Shown one piece after another: positions 1 to 11,189 of a DNA stretch of 64,000 nt (position 1 is the first letter of the stretch; each line of letters opens with the position of its first letter). The stretch spans positions 25,366,602 to 25,430,601 of the forward strand of contig OZ022501.1 of NCBI GenBank assembly GCA_963989385.1. The letters run 5' to 3'. The notes under the pieces are model-generated. The model did no database searches, was not told the origin of the DNA, and saw nothing but the letters and a program-made list of their open reading frames with translations. This stretch comes from Ctena decussata (lineage: Eukaryota > Mollusca > Bivalvia > Lucinida > Lucinidae). Made by a program: the position numbers and the translations under genes.

Positions 1-62
1 CCTAAACTGCAAACATATTATGGGGCTAAAATTTAATAAGCACCAGCACTTAATGTACTGTT

Positions 63-739
63 CAGGGCTCGAAATTTTTTTGTGAACATACTTGTCCTGC
101 AGGGCAAGTGCTTTCAATTTTTTACTCGTCCTTTCAAAAATCTACTCGTCCTTAAAATCTGTCTGATATCACTCATTTTTCCCTCGAATGTATTCTACTT
201 TCAGTTTCATTTTCACTCGGTTATTTCCGGTACTTTCCGTAGATATATGGTTTCGTGCCAATTCAGGTTTTGCCAAAGAGGTTTAGTTAATAAAGATTTC
301 TGCACCAAAGTAGATTTTTTCTGCTTTATTCAAGAGAGGACGTGAAAATAATGTCCTATACAACTATTTGATTTGGATTATGCATTTGTAATCGTGCAGT
401 TATAGAGCGCAAACAACTTAGGCGAAACCGTGTTGGTGCGAATCCTCATCGGGTCGATGTTCGATATGCGCAGGCGCACCGTTTATTTACAGTTTGCCAT
501 TTCCGTTTTCATTTTTAGATTACACGATGCGGGATTTCATGCTTTTTGCGTTACAGTCAATATTTGTTTGCTGTAATTTGATCGATTTGTAAAGTGCTTT
601 TCCTGAACGGCATGATTAGACAATTTTCATGGAGGAAAAACCTACTCGTCCGGCAGGGCAAGTCAGTGACAATTTCCACTCGTCCTTACCGATCAGCTAC
701 TCGTAAATACGAGCGGACGAGTGTAAATTTCGAGCCCTG
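63..739. mobile_element. Non-autonomous TIR DNA transposon, 677 bp
   Basis: The ends are inverted repeats: CAGGGCTCGAAATTT at 63 and its complement AAATTTCGAGCCCTG ending at 739. The 5-bp sequence CTGTT lies directly outside both ends (58-62 and 740-744), as a target duplication would. The inside repeats the word ACTCGTCC near both ends and holds no convincing ORF. CAGGG ends suggest a hAT-like element, but classical hAT duplications are 8 bp, so the superfamily is uncertain. Confidence 0.7.
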
Positions 740-856
740 CTGTTACAATCACAGTCTGGAATGAGTGATGAGGTCAAACAGAATCTGCTGCGATATGTGT
801 GGCCACTGCATCTTGTGTGCTGGACTGTAAACACCATAAATTCTGAAAATATTTAT

Positions 857-916
857 GTCAAGAAATTGATTGTGGCTATTTTCAAAGTCAAGAAATTGAT
901 TGTGGCTATTTTCAAA
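857..916. repeat. Perfect 30-bp tandem duplication
   Basis: A 30-bp unit beginning GTCAAGAAATTGATTG occurs twice head to tail with no mismatch, so it is a recent local duplication. It lies in otherwise plain non-coding DNA. Confidence 0.85.
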
Positions 917-1187
917 GCATCTAAGAGTGTGACATCATTTCACAATCTGTAGCTCAAAATCTCTCATTTTCCAGCGTTTGGAACATTCAGAGTTCCAGAT
1001 AAGGTAGGGTCTTGAGGATGATTCTCAGATAACATATGCTATGACGGTTCTAATGGGGGTGGTGGGCGATGGTCACAACATAAATTTTCATTGAGAATTA
1101 TGGAAGAATATCTTAATTCCCCTGCCGCCCCTTCCTATCTGAAGCTCTGATGCTGAATTTGCTTTACCCTAATGCTGTAATTATTCG

Positions 1188-1247
1188 GACACCTAAAACC
1201 ATTAATTTTCCATTTGTATCAATGGAAAATTAATGTTTTTAGGTGTC
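1188..1247. repeat. Hairpin with GACACCTAAAA ends
   Basis: GACACCTAAAACCATTAATT and its complement flank a short AT-rich loop. The terminal word recurs near 22643, 22762 and 39180, suggesting a small dispersed foldback family. Confidence 0.55.
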
Positions 1248-2550
1248 TCAATATTTAAGCACATTATGTTATTCAATATTACTATTACCTTCATTTCCTT
1301 TGTCCATGGATGCCAAGGATGATATAGATGAGCTATGTCGAAGAGATGTTGACATAGCCCGATTCTCTGATTTGGAGACACCTCTCCAATAGCTTATCAA
1401 CTTCTGTCAGGTTTAGCCTCCATGTTTAACTTCACACGCCTATTTCGTTATTTTCTTTGAGCACAGAATCTGAAGTAATGCTGAAAATAAATAAACAACT
1501 TGAATCAAATAAAGAAACTTTATTGAAATACTGAATGTCTGCATTTGTGTCAGCTAATTCTGATGCCCTGGAAGGGGGGGGCCTGAATTGGCTTTACATT
1601 TATACAAACTTTCATGAAGAAATCCATAACCATTTTAAAGTATGGAAGAGACAATAACTAAGTATAACCTTCAGCACTGTGAGCTGTAAGTATGGCCTAG
1701 ACCTTTGTCAAACAATGTTAAAATATGAGCTCTGCTCATCATCTTAATAAGTTGAACATTTGGTTCAAGTTTCAAGAAAATCTTTCAAGTGGTTAAGGAC
1801 ATATACGGAGTGAACAAAATTAATTCACAGAGAAATGGTTGAACATTTGCAACATCTTAAAAGTGGTGCAGTTTTACTTTCATAGCTTAAATACTTACAA
1901 AATGATGGCTCAAAACAGGGCCAATTTTGTCCTGAGTGTACATAACAAAAAAAAAGTTGACATTTGTACTCAAATTGTATCTTTACCTCCCTGCATGATA
2001 AAAATAACTGTTCTTGCATATATGGTTTATTATTTTGTAAGGGATACATATACTGGGCAAGCAGAATTCTCGGTTGGAGGAGAATTATCACATAAATGGT
2101 TTATTAGGTGTGGTCATATCTATAGTCTCTGGGTCAGAACTCTTAAGCTACTAAATCGAAATAATAAAAATTTAGACCATCTTGTGCAGAAATTATCTGG
2201 CTATCATCTAAATGTTAGTTCAGTGTTTTTGTATCTTTTTACAGTTATAAAATATATATATATCAGAGAGTGAACAGGCCCCTAATGTCACACTTTTTAC
2301 TCTGACATTTTTATAAACCACCCTAAGTAAAAGGCTGTTCAGATCAACTGATGTATGGTCCTGTCAATTGGTAATGCCAGATTATTTTTGAATAAGGCGT
2401 CATTCATGTCTAATGGCAATTTGAAACTATCAACTGTTTTCTTACTGACTATTTATTGCAAGTCAAGCAACTGTGTGCTCAGTTAGTATGTGGATGAGTG
2501 ACCTGACAGACCATTTTTTGGATGGCCGTTAAGTACTCTCAGAGAGTTCT
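1248..2550. other. Intergenic stretch, nothing recognised
   Basis: AT-rich DNA without a recognisable gene. A 144-codon open frame on + at 1839-2273 has the composition of chance translation (rich in Phe, Tyr, Ile and Lys, no motif), and no splice context supports it. Confidence 0.5.
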
Positions 2551-2553
2551 GCG

Positions 2554-2662
2554 TCCAGTGGGCACATGACATCGAAACGCCGTCATACTTATGCCAATCC
2601 GATGCCATCACCTCGCATCAACGTCAGTACAATGCCATGTGCCCTCTGGGAGTAAGCCAACC
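2554..2662. mobile_element. Foldback MITE, GGGCACA...TGTGCCC family (copy 1)
   Basis: The ends read GTGGGCACATGACATCGAAA and its approximate complement near 2640. This is a decayed member of a palindromic family seen again at 6118, 6352, 20161, 44352 and 47351. Confidence 0.6.
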
Positions 2663-3005
2663 CTCCGGGACCTTCAAGGTCACCATGGAGCAGTCTTTAT
2701 ATAGAACTATTTTTATTGTCAACACCTTCCTGGTTTTACAAATTTGGGTATGTGAAACCTAAACTTTTTATATCTAAGCATCTTTTAAGAAAAAGTTTCA
2801 CTAAAAACCAATTGCTGGAATGGGTCAAGAGAGTACATGTAGTTTAAATCTGAAAATGTCTCCCCCCATGGAAATTTTATTGAAAACATCTACCCGTGGA
2901 AATTTGAAGTGATTTTCTCCCCACGCTTAGTCATTGAAAAAAGTTGTCATAAATGTTGGTTTGCATGCTGTCTCCCCCATGAAAATTTCTGGAAGTTGAC
3001 AGGTA
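2663..3005. other. Intergenic stretch, nothing recognised
   Basis: No gene, terminal repeat or array was seen. A loose partial repetition of the word CTCCCCNCATGGAAATTT occurs at about 2862-2985. Confidence 0.4.
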
Positions 3006-3076
3006 TGTTCTGCTATGGTGCAGTAAAGTAGTATGAGAGAGTCTCTCATACTACTTTACTGCAGCATGGAAGAACA
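3006..3076. repeat. Near-perfect palindrome
   Basis: A 20-bp arm (CAGTAAAGTAGTATGAGAGA from 3021) is followed almost at once by its exact complement ending at 3061. Weaker pairing (TGTTC / GAACA) extends outward. Confidence 0.8.
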
Positions 3077-3531
3077 AAACATCATGAGTGTCCAGACTAG
3101 GAGAACTGATAGGTGGGGGCCGCTCCCATGAAGACACATTAGGACGGTCGATAGATTCAATGCTTTTGGTTGATCATTAACAGATGATTGTGAAAGTTAG
3201 TTGTCACTCAAGAAAACACCTGCTCTATATGCTGCCTGTGTCAGTGGCGTATGCCCAACTGTCACTATGCACTACCTTTCACCTACACAAAAATAACCCA
3301 GTATACCAAACAGGCTCTCAACCTTGTCATGCCTTATGTCATGTACACAGACACTACTTTTCTGCATATACTGACGTGCACTGTTTGCTAAATCTCTACA
3401 TACGAAAATCTCAGCTATGAACTATCCTATAGCCCAGGCAGATCTAGAATCGTTTCTCTTTTTACGAAATTACGCTTGATTTGCTATAATCATGTTAATC
3501 AAATTTAGTAAGAGAGATTTTGAAATTTCAC

Positions 3532-3702
3532 ATGTCAAAACGTCCAAGGCATTTGGAAAAGGAGTCACCGGACATTTGTATTCATCTAACGATGAACCTA
3601 CCTATTCCAAATTTTAAAGAATGTATTTCTGCGCTAAAAGGTGTGAAATACTTCGAGAAAATTAATCCAAATAATTGCCTAATTGAGCGTTTAATTGGAC
3701 TG
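3532..3702 (+). CDS. Possible orphan first coding exon (hypothetical protein)
   Basis: An ATG at 3532 opens 57 codons without a stop, beginning MSKRPRHLEKESPDICIH, and runs into a strong splice donor (CTG|GTAAGT at 3703). The composition is more protein-like than neighbouring open frames: mixed charge, three cysteines, no homopolymer runs. No partner exon was found downstream on the + strand and I recognise no domain. It could be the first exon of a gene broken by later insertions, a fragment of a mobile element, or chance. Confidence 0.25.
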
Positions 3703-3709
3703 GTAAGTG

Positions 3710-4379
3710 CTTGTTGTTTTTACACTAGTCCGCCATATTGGAAATTATCACGTGACATATCCTAGTTACGTAGACGCTACCGGCTAACAACAAAGGAATG
3801 GCCCAAATGAGTGACAGTTAAGGAGGTTGTCCCGTTTTCGGTTGACACGCTTTGAGGCTTGGTCTTGGGAAATTTGATACAGTCTCAGAGAAGTCTGCTA
3901 AATGTTGGAAATCTCATATGTAGTCTAGAAACATTTGGGACTTATGGCAAGCCATTTTACTATTTATTCAGTATGCTTTAAAGTGTAACATGCTTTTTTT
4001 TTTCTGATACTAGAAAAGAGCCCGCGCAAGCGCGGAAATATTTCATGATGGTCAAGTTTATATAAAAAAAAAACGAGTTTTAATTTTTCAATGTAAATGG
4101 CTTTAGGCCAAGGTGAAGATATGACCTTTACCATGAATACTCACTAAAGCTTCATTTACCTAATTAGTTGTCTGCATCTACAAACTTTCAGGTAGCAGAC
4201 TGCATTGTTTCTCAAAAATCAACTTTTTTTCACCTTTTCCTATAGAAAAACCTAAGTGACTCAAAAGTTGACATTGCCGTAAAACAGATCAAGGTCATCC
4301 CAGGGTCATCATTTATATAAATTTTGTTGAGCTTTTGAGTCCTTGATGCGACATGCTAAGTTTCAAGATCATAGGATTT
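3710..4379. other. Intergenic stretch, repeat-like but unclassified
   Basis: Short runs of A and T and phrases such as CAAGGTCATCCCAGGGTCATC resemble bivalve tandem repeats. No full unit or gene can be delimited. Confidence 0.35.
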
Positions 4380-4679
4380 GTGGTTCTGGGGGAGAATTGG
4401 TTGATTTGATGCTTAACGTCCACGGTAAACAGCTGAGGTCATGTCCGGACGGTCAGTTACCCTAACCACACTATTCCTGGGCAGGCGTAGACCTCCTAAG
4501 CGGTTAACCAGTACTAAGTGCACATACTTTCGCCAGTAACTGACAACTGCCCTTCTTGAATCAGCGGAAGGAGAAACGAAAGTATGTGGCCAGACCGGGT
4601 TTCGAACCCAGGACCTCTGACTTATGAGTCAGGTGCCCTACCGATTGCGCTACGCGGCCCGGCGTGGTTCTGGGGAGAA
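4380..4679 (-). mobile_element. tRNA-derived SINE with intact target duplication
   Basis: On the minus strand a tRNA-like head begins near 4663. It has an A-box-like TAGCGCAATCGGTAGGG, an anticodon-arm-like palindrome containing CTCATAA, and a B box GGTTCGAAACC at about 4596-4606, followed by a ~190-bp body ending at 4397. GTGGTTCTGGGG(G)AGAA flanks the element on both sides (4380-4396 and 4664-4679), which is the signature of LINE-driven retroposition. A related, more decayed copy lies at 51735-51965. Confidence 0.85.
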
Positions 4680-4930
4680 GGTTTTTGAAATTTTTTACCA
4701 TAATAAATGTTTGCCATCTTGGTTATGTGACCTGTCCTGGGTATTTTTTTTCCGGAAAAAATGTGTCCTGGAACGTTTTGGGGGAAAATATTCAAGCCAT
4801 CTTGAATAAAGGCTTATTTAGCTTCGTTGAATCATTGAAATTGATTTGTCTGCTTCGCTGGAATAAAATGCCCTTTCTTACCTGGCGCATGTGTGTTAAC
4901 TTTAGACATTTTCAATTTTTGTCTTTTCGA

Positions 4931-5040
4931 AAGTTCAGTTCAGTTTGAATTCTCCCAACGATGTTCCCCAAGTGGCTCAGCGGTACGTAACCATAGCCGC
5001 ATACTCTTGGCGCCGTGTGTCCGTCTAACTTTTCGAAAGA
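4931..5040. repeat. Dispersed repeat with CCCCAAGTGGCTCAGCGG (copy 1)
   Basis: About 105 bp shared with 35311-35425, including TTCCCCAAGTGGCTCAGCGG, GTAACCATAG and TTGGCGCCGTGTGTCCGTC. The GTGGCTCAGCGG phrase resembles a tRNA A box, so it may be a SINE head, but no B box is obvious. Confidence 0.6.
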
Positions 5041-5047
5041 CCATGTG

Positions 5048-5572
5048 CGTTGAGCTGGTACTCGGAAAAATGGACCATGGACAAAACGGACCAGACAAAA
5101 CGGACCATGTTTAGGACAAAACGGACCACGTTTCAGGACAAAACGGACCACGTTTCAGGACACAACGGACCACGTTTCAGGAGCTGACAGACCACGCTAG
5201 AAGATAAACCAGACCATTAATTGGTGCCAATTAAAAGATTGAAATGTATATAATTACCAAAGACAATGTTAAATGGTCACAATTATTTTACTACTGTTCA
5301 TGATGATATCAACTAACCGTATCTTATTCATTTAATATGTTGATAAAGGGGTAATATTTTTTATATTTTAAGCATGTTTATTATTGCTTTATTAGTATTG
5401 GAACTAAAATGAAACATGCTTTCTCAAGGTTACGGAAGATCTGAACGTGGTCCGTTTTGTCCTGAAAGTGGTCCGTTTCGTCCTGAACGTGGTCCGTTTT
5501 GTCCGTAGCGCGGTCCGTTTTGTCCGTAGTCCGTTTTGTCCGTGGTCCGTTATGTCCCTAATTCGTTGAGCT
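5048..5572. mobile_element. Foldback-type element with tandem-repeat arms
   Basis: The left arm (~5071-5190) is a tandem array of ~22-bp units of the type GGACAAAACGGACCACG. The right arm (~5446-5558) is the same array in reverse complement, and ~250 bp of AT-rich unique DNA separates them. The 9-bp word CGTTGAGCT occurs outside each arm (5048-5056 and 5564-5572), consistent with a target duplication. Long inverted arms built of short tandem repeats plus a 9-bp duplication resemble the Foldback architecture known from Drosophila. No transposase is present. Confidence 0.65.
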
Positions 5573-6110
5573 TTATTCTTCAATGGGCGAGTTCGATTGG
5601 CTACTCGTATTGACTATCGTTCTGGAAGAAAATGGGTCGTTTCGAGCCAGGGCCGTCGGGACTATGACCATTTAGTTCTTCATCCGTTTAGACATCGTTA
5701 TTTACGGGGAATGACGTACGTTCATGGGTCGGATTTTTGCATTAGAACCTGCTAAATTTGGACTTGCTAAGCAGCGCGCCGATATAACGACGCAGAACCG
5801 AAACGACCGGATTAATTTAAAACGCGTATTCGAGTACACGATAATTTCACTCGAACGCACCCATTGTTGACCAAAAAAAAATCGACCAATAGTCGAAGTT
5901 TCTAGAAAAATACTTGGGAGAATTTAAAACGAAAGACGAATTTAATTCCCAAATTCTTTAAATCTACGTGAAACTAAAACACACGCTAACCGAAATTATC
6001 AATGATAGCAATATGCGAAAGAAGTTAGTATAGAAATTACACTTGAAAATGCCACCAATTTTGCAGTTTATGCGTTACTTCGTTTATATAATATTATAGA
6101 TGTTTCATAT
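5573..6110. other. Intergenic stretch, nothing recognised
   Basis: No gene, array or terminal repeat recognised. It is slightly enriched in CG dinucleotides relative to neighbours. Confidence 0.4.
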
Positions 6111-6117
6111 TGATTTC

Positions 6118-6228
6118 GCAATGGGCACACGGCGTTTAATCGGCATAGGATCGGCGTTGATTAAACGTCATTACGTTTAATCAAAGTTGATTCAATGTTG
6201 ATTCAGCCGTGTGTGCCTACTGGGTTTA
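6118..6228. mobile_element. Foldback MITE, GGGCACA family (copy 2)
   Basis: The termini GGGCACACGGCG and CGTGTGTGCCTACTGGG match the family ends, but the interior is built of GTTGATTNAA words around ATTACGTTTAAT rather than GACGTC words. Confidence 0.65.
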
Positions 6229-6351
6229 TTTAGTCACATATTTAGTCACAGTTTTCAAACCAACATTTATTTGCAAAAACCTGTTACAGTGTTGAATATT
6301 AGACATTTTGTAGAAAATTAGAATTTAACATATGTGTTACAAGGCACTGTA

Positions 6352-6466
6352 TATTCAGGCGGGCACACGATCTTGAATGTATATTGAATCAGCGTTGATT
6401 CGACGTTATGACGTCGAATCAGCGTTGATTCAGAGTTGATTCAGTATTGTGTGCCTGATCGATGTA
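6352..6466. mobile_element. Foldback MITE, GGGCACA family (copy 3)
   Basis: GGCGGGCACACGATC and ATTGTGTGCCTGAT form the ends. The interior repeats GATTCAGCGTTGATTC around a central GACGTTATGACGTC dyad. Confidence 0.65.
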
Positions 6467-6744
6467 CAACGGTAATTGTTCATGATCTGCTCACTGCATA
6501 ACTATTGAGAGTTTATATTCACGAGTTGTCTCGCTTAGACACTTTGCGAGAAGCATATATATTTACTTACACCTTCTCCGCCAAATCTAAATCTCAATCT
6601 AAATCGAAATATGATTTATGTTGGCATGTATTGTACACTTTAGTATTTATAGTCTCATCATCGTCACTGTACTGTCCAATATGCCATTGTATATGTAATG
6701 CTTGTTTCCTCTTGGGCTTTACAGCCTTCTGGACTTGTTCAATA

Positions 6745-7790
6745 AACTTATCTTATCTTATCTTATCTTTATTATGGAATGTAGATATCTCTAGATATCT
6801 GGTATATTATAAAAGTTATTTCATTTATTATATAAGTTATCTTATATACATAAGATATCTTATATATTAAATAAAATATCTTATATACCATATTACATAT
6901 CTTATATCTACCATATTACATATCTAATATGCCAATTAAGATATCTAATATAAATATAAGATATCTAATATGACACATAAGATATCTTATATCCTATATA
7001 AGATATCTGATATAGGATATAAGATATCTTATATAGTATATGAGATATTTTATTTTACATATAAGATATCTAATATAATATATCAGATATCTTGTATCAT
7101 ATAATATATCAAATATCTGAAAATTTATATAAGATATCTTATATGTGAAATTAAATAAGATATCTCATAGCCCATATAAAATATATTTCATCCTATATTA
7201 GATATCTTATATGCTACTGATTATTACACTGATGAGTTGGTACGAAATGCATTTGTTTTTGTGACGATTAAACAAAAAAATAGCATGTGAAGTCTTTATC
7301 GATTTTAGCTATAAGATATCTTATATAGATCTACTAAATAAGATATCTAATAGAGGTATATGAGATATCTTATTTGATTTTTCCATTAGACACAGTACAA
7401 AATCAAAGATATCTGATATAGCAAATAAGATATCTCATATCCTTTATAAGATATTTAGTATAAAAGATATCTTATATTGCATAAAAGATATATTATATAG
7501 GATTTGAGATATCTTATTTAATTTTAAATATAAGATATCTTATATAATATATCAGATATCTTATATGCTATATAAGATATCTAATATATTAAGTATTTGA
7601 TATATTATATAAATAATCTGATATGAAAAATTAAATAAGATATCTCATATCCTATATAAGATATCTTATATCCTATATCAGATATCTTATATATGATATA
7701 AGATATATCTTACATTAGATATCTTATATGTTATATTAGATATCTTAATTGACATATTAGATATATATTATACTATATAAGATATCTACT
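6745..7790. repeat. Array of AAGATATCTT palindromes
   Basis: About 1 kb in which ATAAGATATCTTATAT-type palindromes recur every 20-40 bp. GATATC (its own complement) is the invariant core and the AT-rich spacers vary. It starts after four CTTAT repeats at 6751. Each unit is a small dyad rather than a head-to-tail monomer of fixed length, so this is not ordinary satellite DNA. The 121-codon open frame ending at 6870 is an artefact of this composition. Confidence 0.85.
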
Positions 7791-7959
7791 ATGCATAATA
7801 AATAGTAAAACGGCTTTCCATAGGGACTCGACAGTATCGGATCATCGACACTAACGGATCATTTACAACTTCCCATTCATTCTACATGAATTAATTAAGC
7901 GTATTTGTCAGGCGCCCATTAAATTAGAATAGAATTAGAATAATAATAAAGAATATATT

Positions 7960-8430
7960 AATATATTCGATATCTTATTTAATATAGTCAAATATCCAAT
8001 ATTTCATATTAGATGTATTATATTACATAATTAATATCTTTGGCCCCATATAAGACAGATGTCTATCATACTTAAAACTAAACCTGTTCTGGGAATTAAC
8101 TTCAATTAAGATATCTTATGTATGAAAGAAGATATTTTGTATATTTAAAAAGATAAATGATTGGTCAAATTATATATTTCGTATACCAGGTCATATAAAA
8201 TCTTATTAATATAGACAAACATAGACTATATCTTATTCTTACATATCTTATAATGTCATATTAGATATCTTATAGATCTATACGATAAAATATATCTTAT
8301 ATGCTATTTAATATCTTATTTCCCAAAGACAATACCTTATATGTTCAAGAATATAGCATATCATGTGCTATTTATAATAATGTATTATACAACTACTATA
8401 AGATATCTAACATAACATATCTAATTTAGT
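7960..8430. repeat. Decayed continuation of the GATATC palindrome array
   Basis: After a ~150-bp non-repetitive break (7800-7950) the same words reappear with more mismatches (GATATCTTAT near 8110 and 8264, AAGATATCT at 8400). Confidence 0.6.
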
Positions 8431-8449
8431 ATATAGGGTTTGCTATATG

Positions 8450-9460
8450 TTAAACCAGGTTTTAATGATCATTTTGAGTCATTTTGAAAATAGAGTCCTT
8501 CTTAAGCCGGTGCTGCAGGGCGTGGCCAGTGGTGCACATTTCATTACTGGCCAAGAACAGACTCAATTAAACGGAGTCTGTGCTATTATTTTCATTCCCT
8601 TGGTGTATGCCTCGCTTCAAAAATATCCAGCTTATCTTCACTGCAGCTGGTGTTGTGTCGTATAGAGGCCGTAAAACGTCTCCTCGTCCATCATCATATT
8701 ATATTTTTCTGGTCCTTTGGGGTCATTGGGTCCATTTTGAGTCATTTTGAAAATAGAGGTCTGCTGAAGGCGGTGCTTGGGGCGTGGCCAGTGTAGCACA
8801 TTTTATTACAAGTCATGAACAGACTCAATTTAACCGAGTCTGCTACTTCCTTGGTGTATCCATTGCTTCCAAAGCCTCTAACCATTTAGAACTTATTCAT
8901 TTTGAGTGCAGGTGATGTTATGCCGTACGGAGGCCGCATAACGTCTCCACGTACATCATCAGTGTGCAGATTATTTTTTCTTGTCCTTCGAATAACAGCG
9001 ACGTCTTATGATTATCTGCAATTATGTTAAAATACTACCATATTTCCAGATTTAAGTGGCATATTTGTATACAACCTTGTTTCCTTTAACAGAGAAGCTA
9101 CGTGTATTCCGAATAAGATCAGCCAGTTTCTTAAATAGTGGTAAAACAGTTTCCTTAAAGAGGGCGTTTTTGCCCCCACCCCACCCGTTTACTATACATC
9201 ATCATAGTGCAGATTATATTTTCTGGTTCTTTTGAATCATTTTCACCGAGTCTGCTATTTCAATTTTGGTGTATTCTTTGTTATTCTTATCTCCATTGCA
9301 GCATGGGTTATGTCGTGTGGGGGCCGTAAAATGTACCCCATACATCATCAATGTACAGATTATATTTTCTTGTCCTTTTGGATAATCGGTCCAGTTTGAT
9401 TCATTTTAAAAAGGAGTGCTGCTCAAGCCGGTGCTACATGGCGAGGTCAGTGATGCACAT
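8450..9460. repeat. Tandem repeat of ~263 bp, dispersed family
   Basis: GAGTCATTTTGAAAATAGAG recurs at 8476 and 8739. GGCGTGGCCAGTG, CAGACTCAATT and a phrase ending GCCGTAAAACGTCTCC follow in the same order in each copy. Two nearly full units are followed by partial ones near 9225 and 9395. Further single copies lie at about 14170-14500, 31590-31640, 56660-56720 and 56990-57060. Confidence 0.75.
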
Positions 9461-11180
9461 GTCAGGGAGAAGCGCCCCCCCCCATCCACCACTCCTTAAT
9501 AGTGTTTCCACCCGGAAAAAAATGACTTCGATTTTCCCATAGTAGAATTTCTCACCGGAAAAATGGCTATATGCCTACAGTAGATTTTCCCCTAGGAAAT
9601 ACGACTATACAGCTACTTTTTTTTACCCCGGGTAAATCTACTATGTGTGTTCTGTATAGCCGTCCCCCGCCCCGCACCCCCCACCCCATAGTGGATTTCC
9701 CCTGGTAATACATGTATTTGCAGGAAAACACGTGCTAGTAGAATTTGCCCCCTCCCCAATCATAATGTGAGGCTCACAACTGAAACAGAAATGTGAGTAA
9801 CTGTCCGAAAAATACCTCCGGATAACAGATGCTAGAACCGCATGCATGTGTCCACCAGTTTGTCTTATATTTTTCTGTTTTTTGCTTTTGAGAAAACAGG
9901 TAGGCATTTTGCTTTTCCATGCCAGCCAAAAAAGGCTATATATATAGACCTTGAGCTGACCATAGACCCCCTCCCCACCCCAACAGGGGGAGTTTTGAAC
10001 CCTATAATTTTCTGAAACTACATTATATAAGAAACACAATGACACATGTTAGCCCTCTGTACGTTGGGGCGTTAACGTATAACGTCAACGCCAATTACAC
10101 TACCCAAATTTACATATTCACATTATAATAGAAAATGCGAATTGATAGACACATGTTAGTATTCGCCCTAAATAATGTTGAGTTTTGTCTGCTAGTACAT
10201 AAGTCGCTGTTTCAAGGTATTTGACATTGTCAAGGATAAGTTTACTAACTCGTATAACGTAGTTTACATTGTATTTGACGTTTTTCCCCCTTCAGTTACT
10301 AAATACATGTAATATAAGGAGCAAATTGTAAGAATTGAAGTGTAGAGAAAAGTTAATGCAATATACGTGACTGTTTCAATATTCTAGTATGAAAAACAAA
10401 CAAAATGAAGTCTTACTAAACTCGTCAGCAGTCACGATTAATATGTAACGTATATAACAACAACGAAAGTACGATAAAAACAACCAGAATCAGACTAAAT
10501 CGCTGAATTAGTGGACTGAGATTTATACGTGCTCAATCAATCAATCTTCTTTGATTCATGCCCAGCTTAGATAAGCTAGGCAGCAGTTAGCAGTGGATAT
10601 ATTAAATGGGGACAGAAACTATCTTATTTTTGAAGAATTTAACCTACAAAAAGACAAGAAAAGCTAAGAAAGTCAACATCAGCTGCATTTTATTTTTCAA
10701 AGTTATCTGTAATTTGTCTTAAGTAGACACTGTTGTATATGTAAATATGAAGAAATGCCAATGTTATATGTCCTCAAACTATAAAAACATCTGACAGTGT
10801 ATATTTGAAAAGCAGTCTAACCGTAACGTTACGTTACATAATTGTAATATGTCGAGGATAAGATTTGTGAGTCATCTGTTATCAAAATTTTAGTTCGGGG
10901 GGGGGGGGGCGCATAAATTATTCATTGCTATAGTATTAGCTTACCACTGGTAGTCAGATGGCAAATTTAGCTCTTTGAAATACACAAGAACTCAGCAAGA
11001 CACACACTATAGATGGTTAGAGCTGAAGCAGTTCGACCTTGCCTTTAATTCAGTCTCACTTAAAAATGACTTTCATAAAAATGATTTTTTAATTTTATGC
11101 ATAGAATGAAGTAAGTATAAGTTGGTATATGGTGCAACTGATTAGTATTTAGGTTCTCGTTATGATGGGGATAAAACCAA
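9461..11180. other. Intergenic stretch with homopolymer runs
   Basis: No gene supported. It contains C-rich and A-rich phrases with repeated TTTTCCC(C)TAG words at 9500-9640 and a run of 13 G at 10897-10909. The minus-strand 134-codon frame at 9641-10045 lacks any motif and I do not call it. Confidence 0.45.
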
Positions 11181-11189
11181 TTTTGCAAC

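Noticed and set aside
1839..2273. 144-codon plus-strand open frame
   Set aside because: Phe/Tyr/Ile/Lys-rich chance-like translation in AT-rich DNA, with an equally open frame on the opposite strand.
4589..4663. Possible genuine minus-strand tRNA gene (Met-like CAT loop)
   Set aside because: The acceptor stem pairs poorly, the anticodon arm has the wrong loop size, and the unit is the head of a ~267-bp element framed by target duplications, so it is a SINE.
5071..5558. CRISPR-like array (short repeats with spacers)
   Set aside because: Units are head to tail without unique spacers, and the second block is inverted. Together with the eukaryotic context this fits a foldback element.
9641..10045. 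134-codon minus-strand open frame
   Set aside because: Composition follows local C/A-rich runs. No motif, no start context, no splice support.
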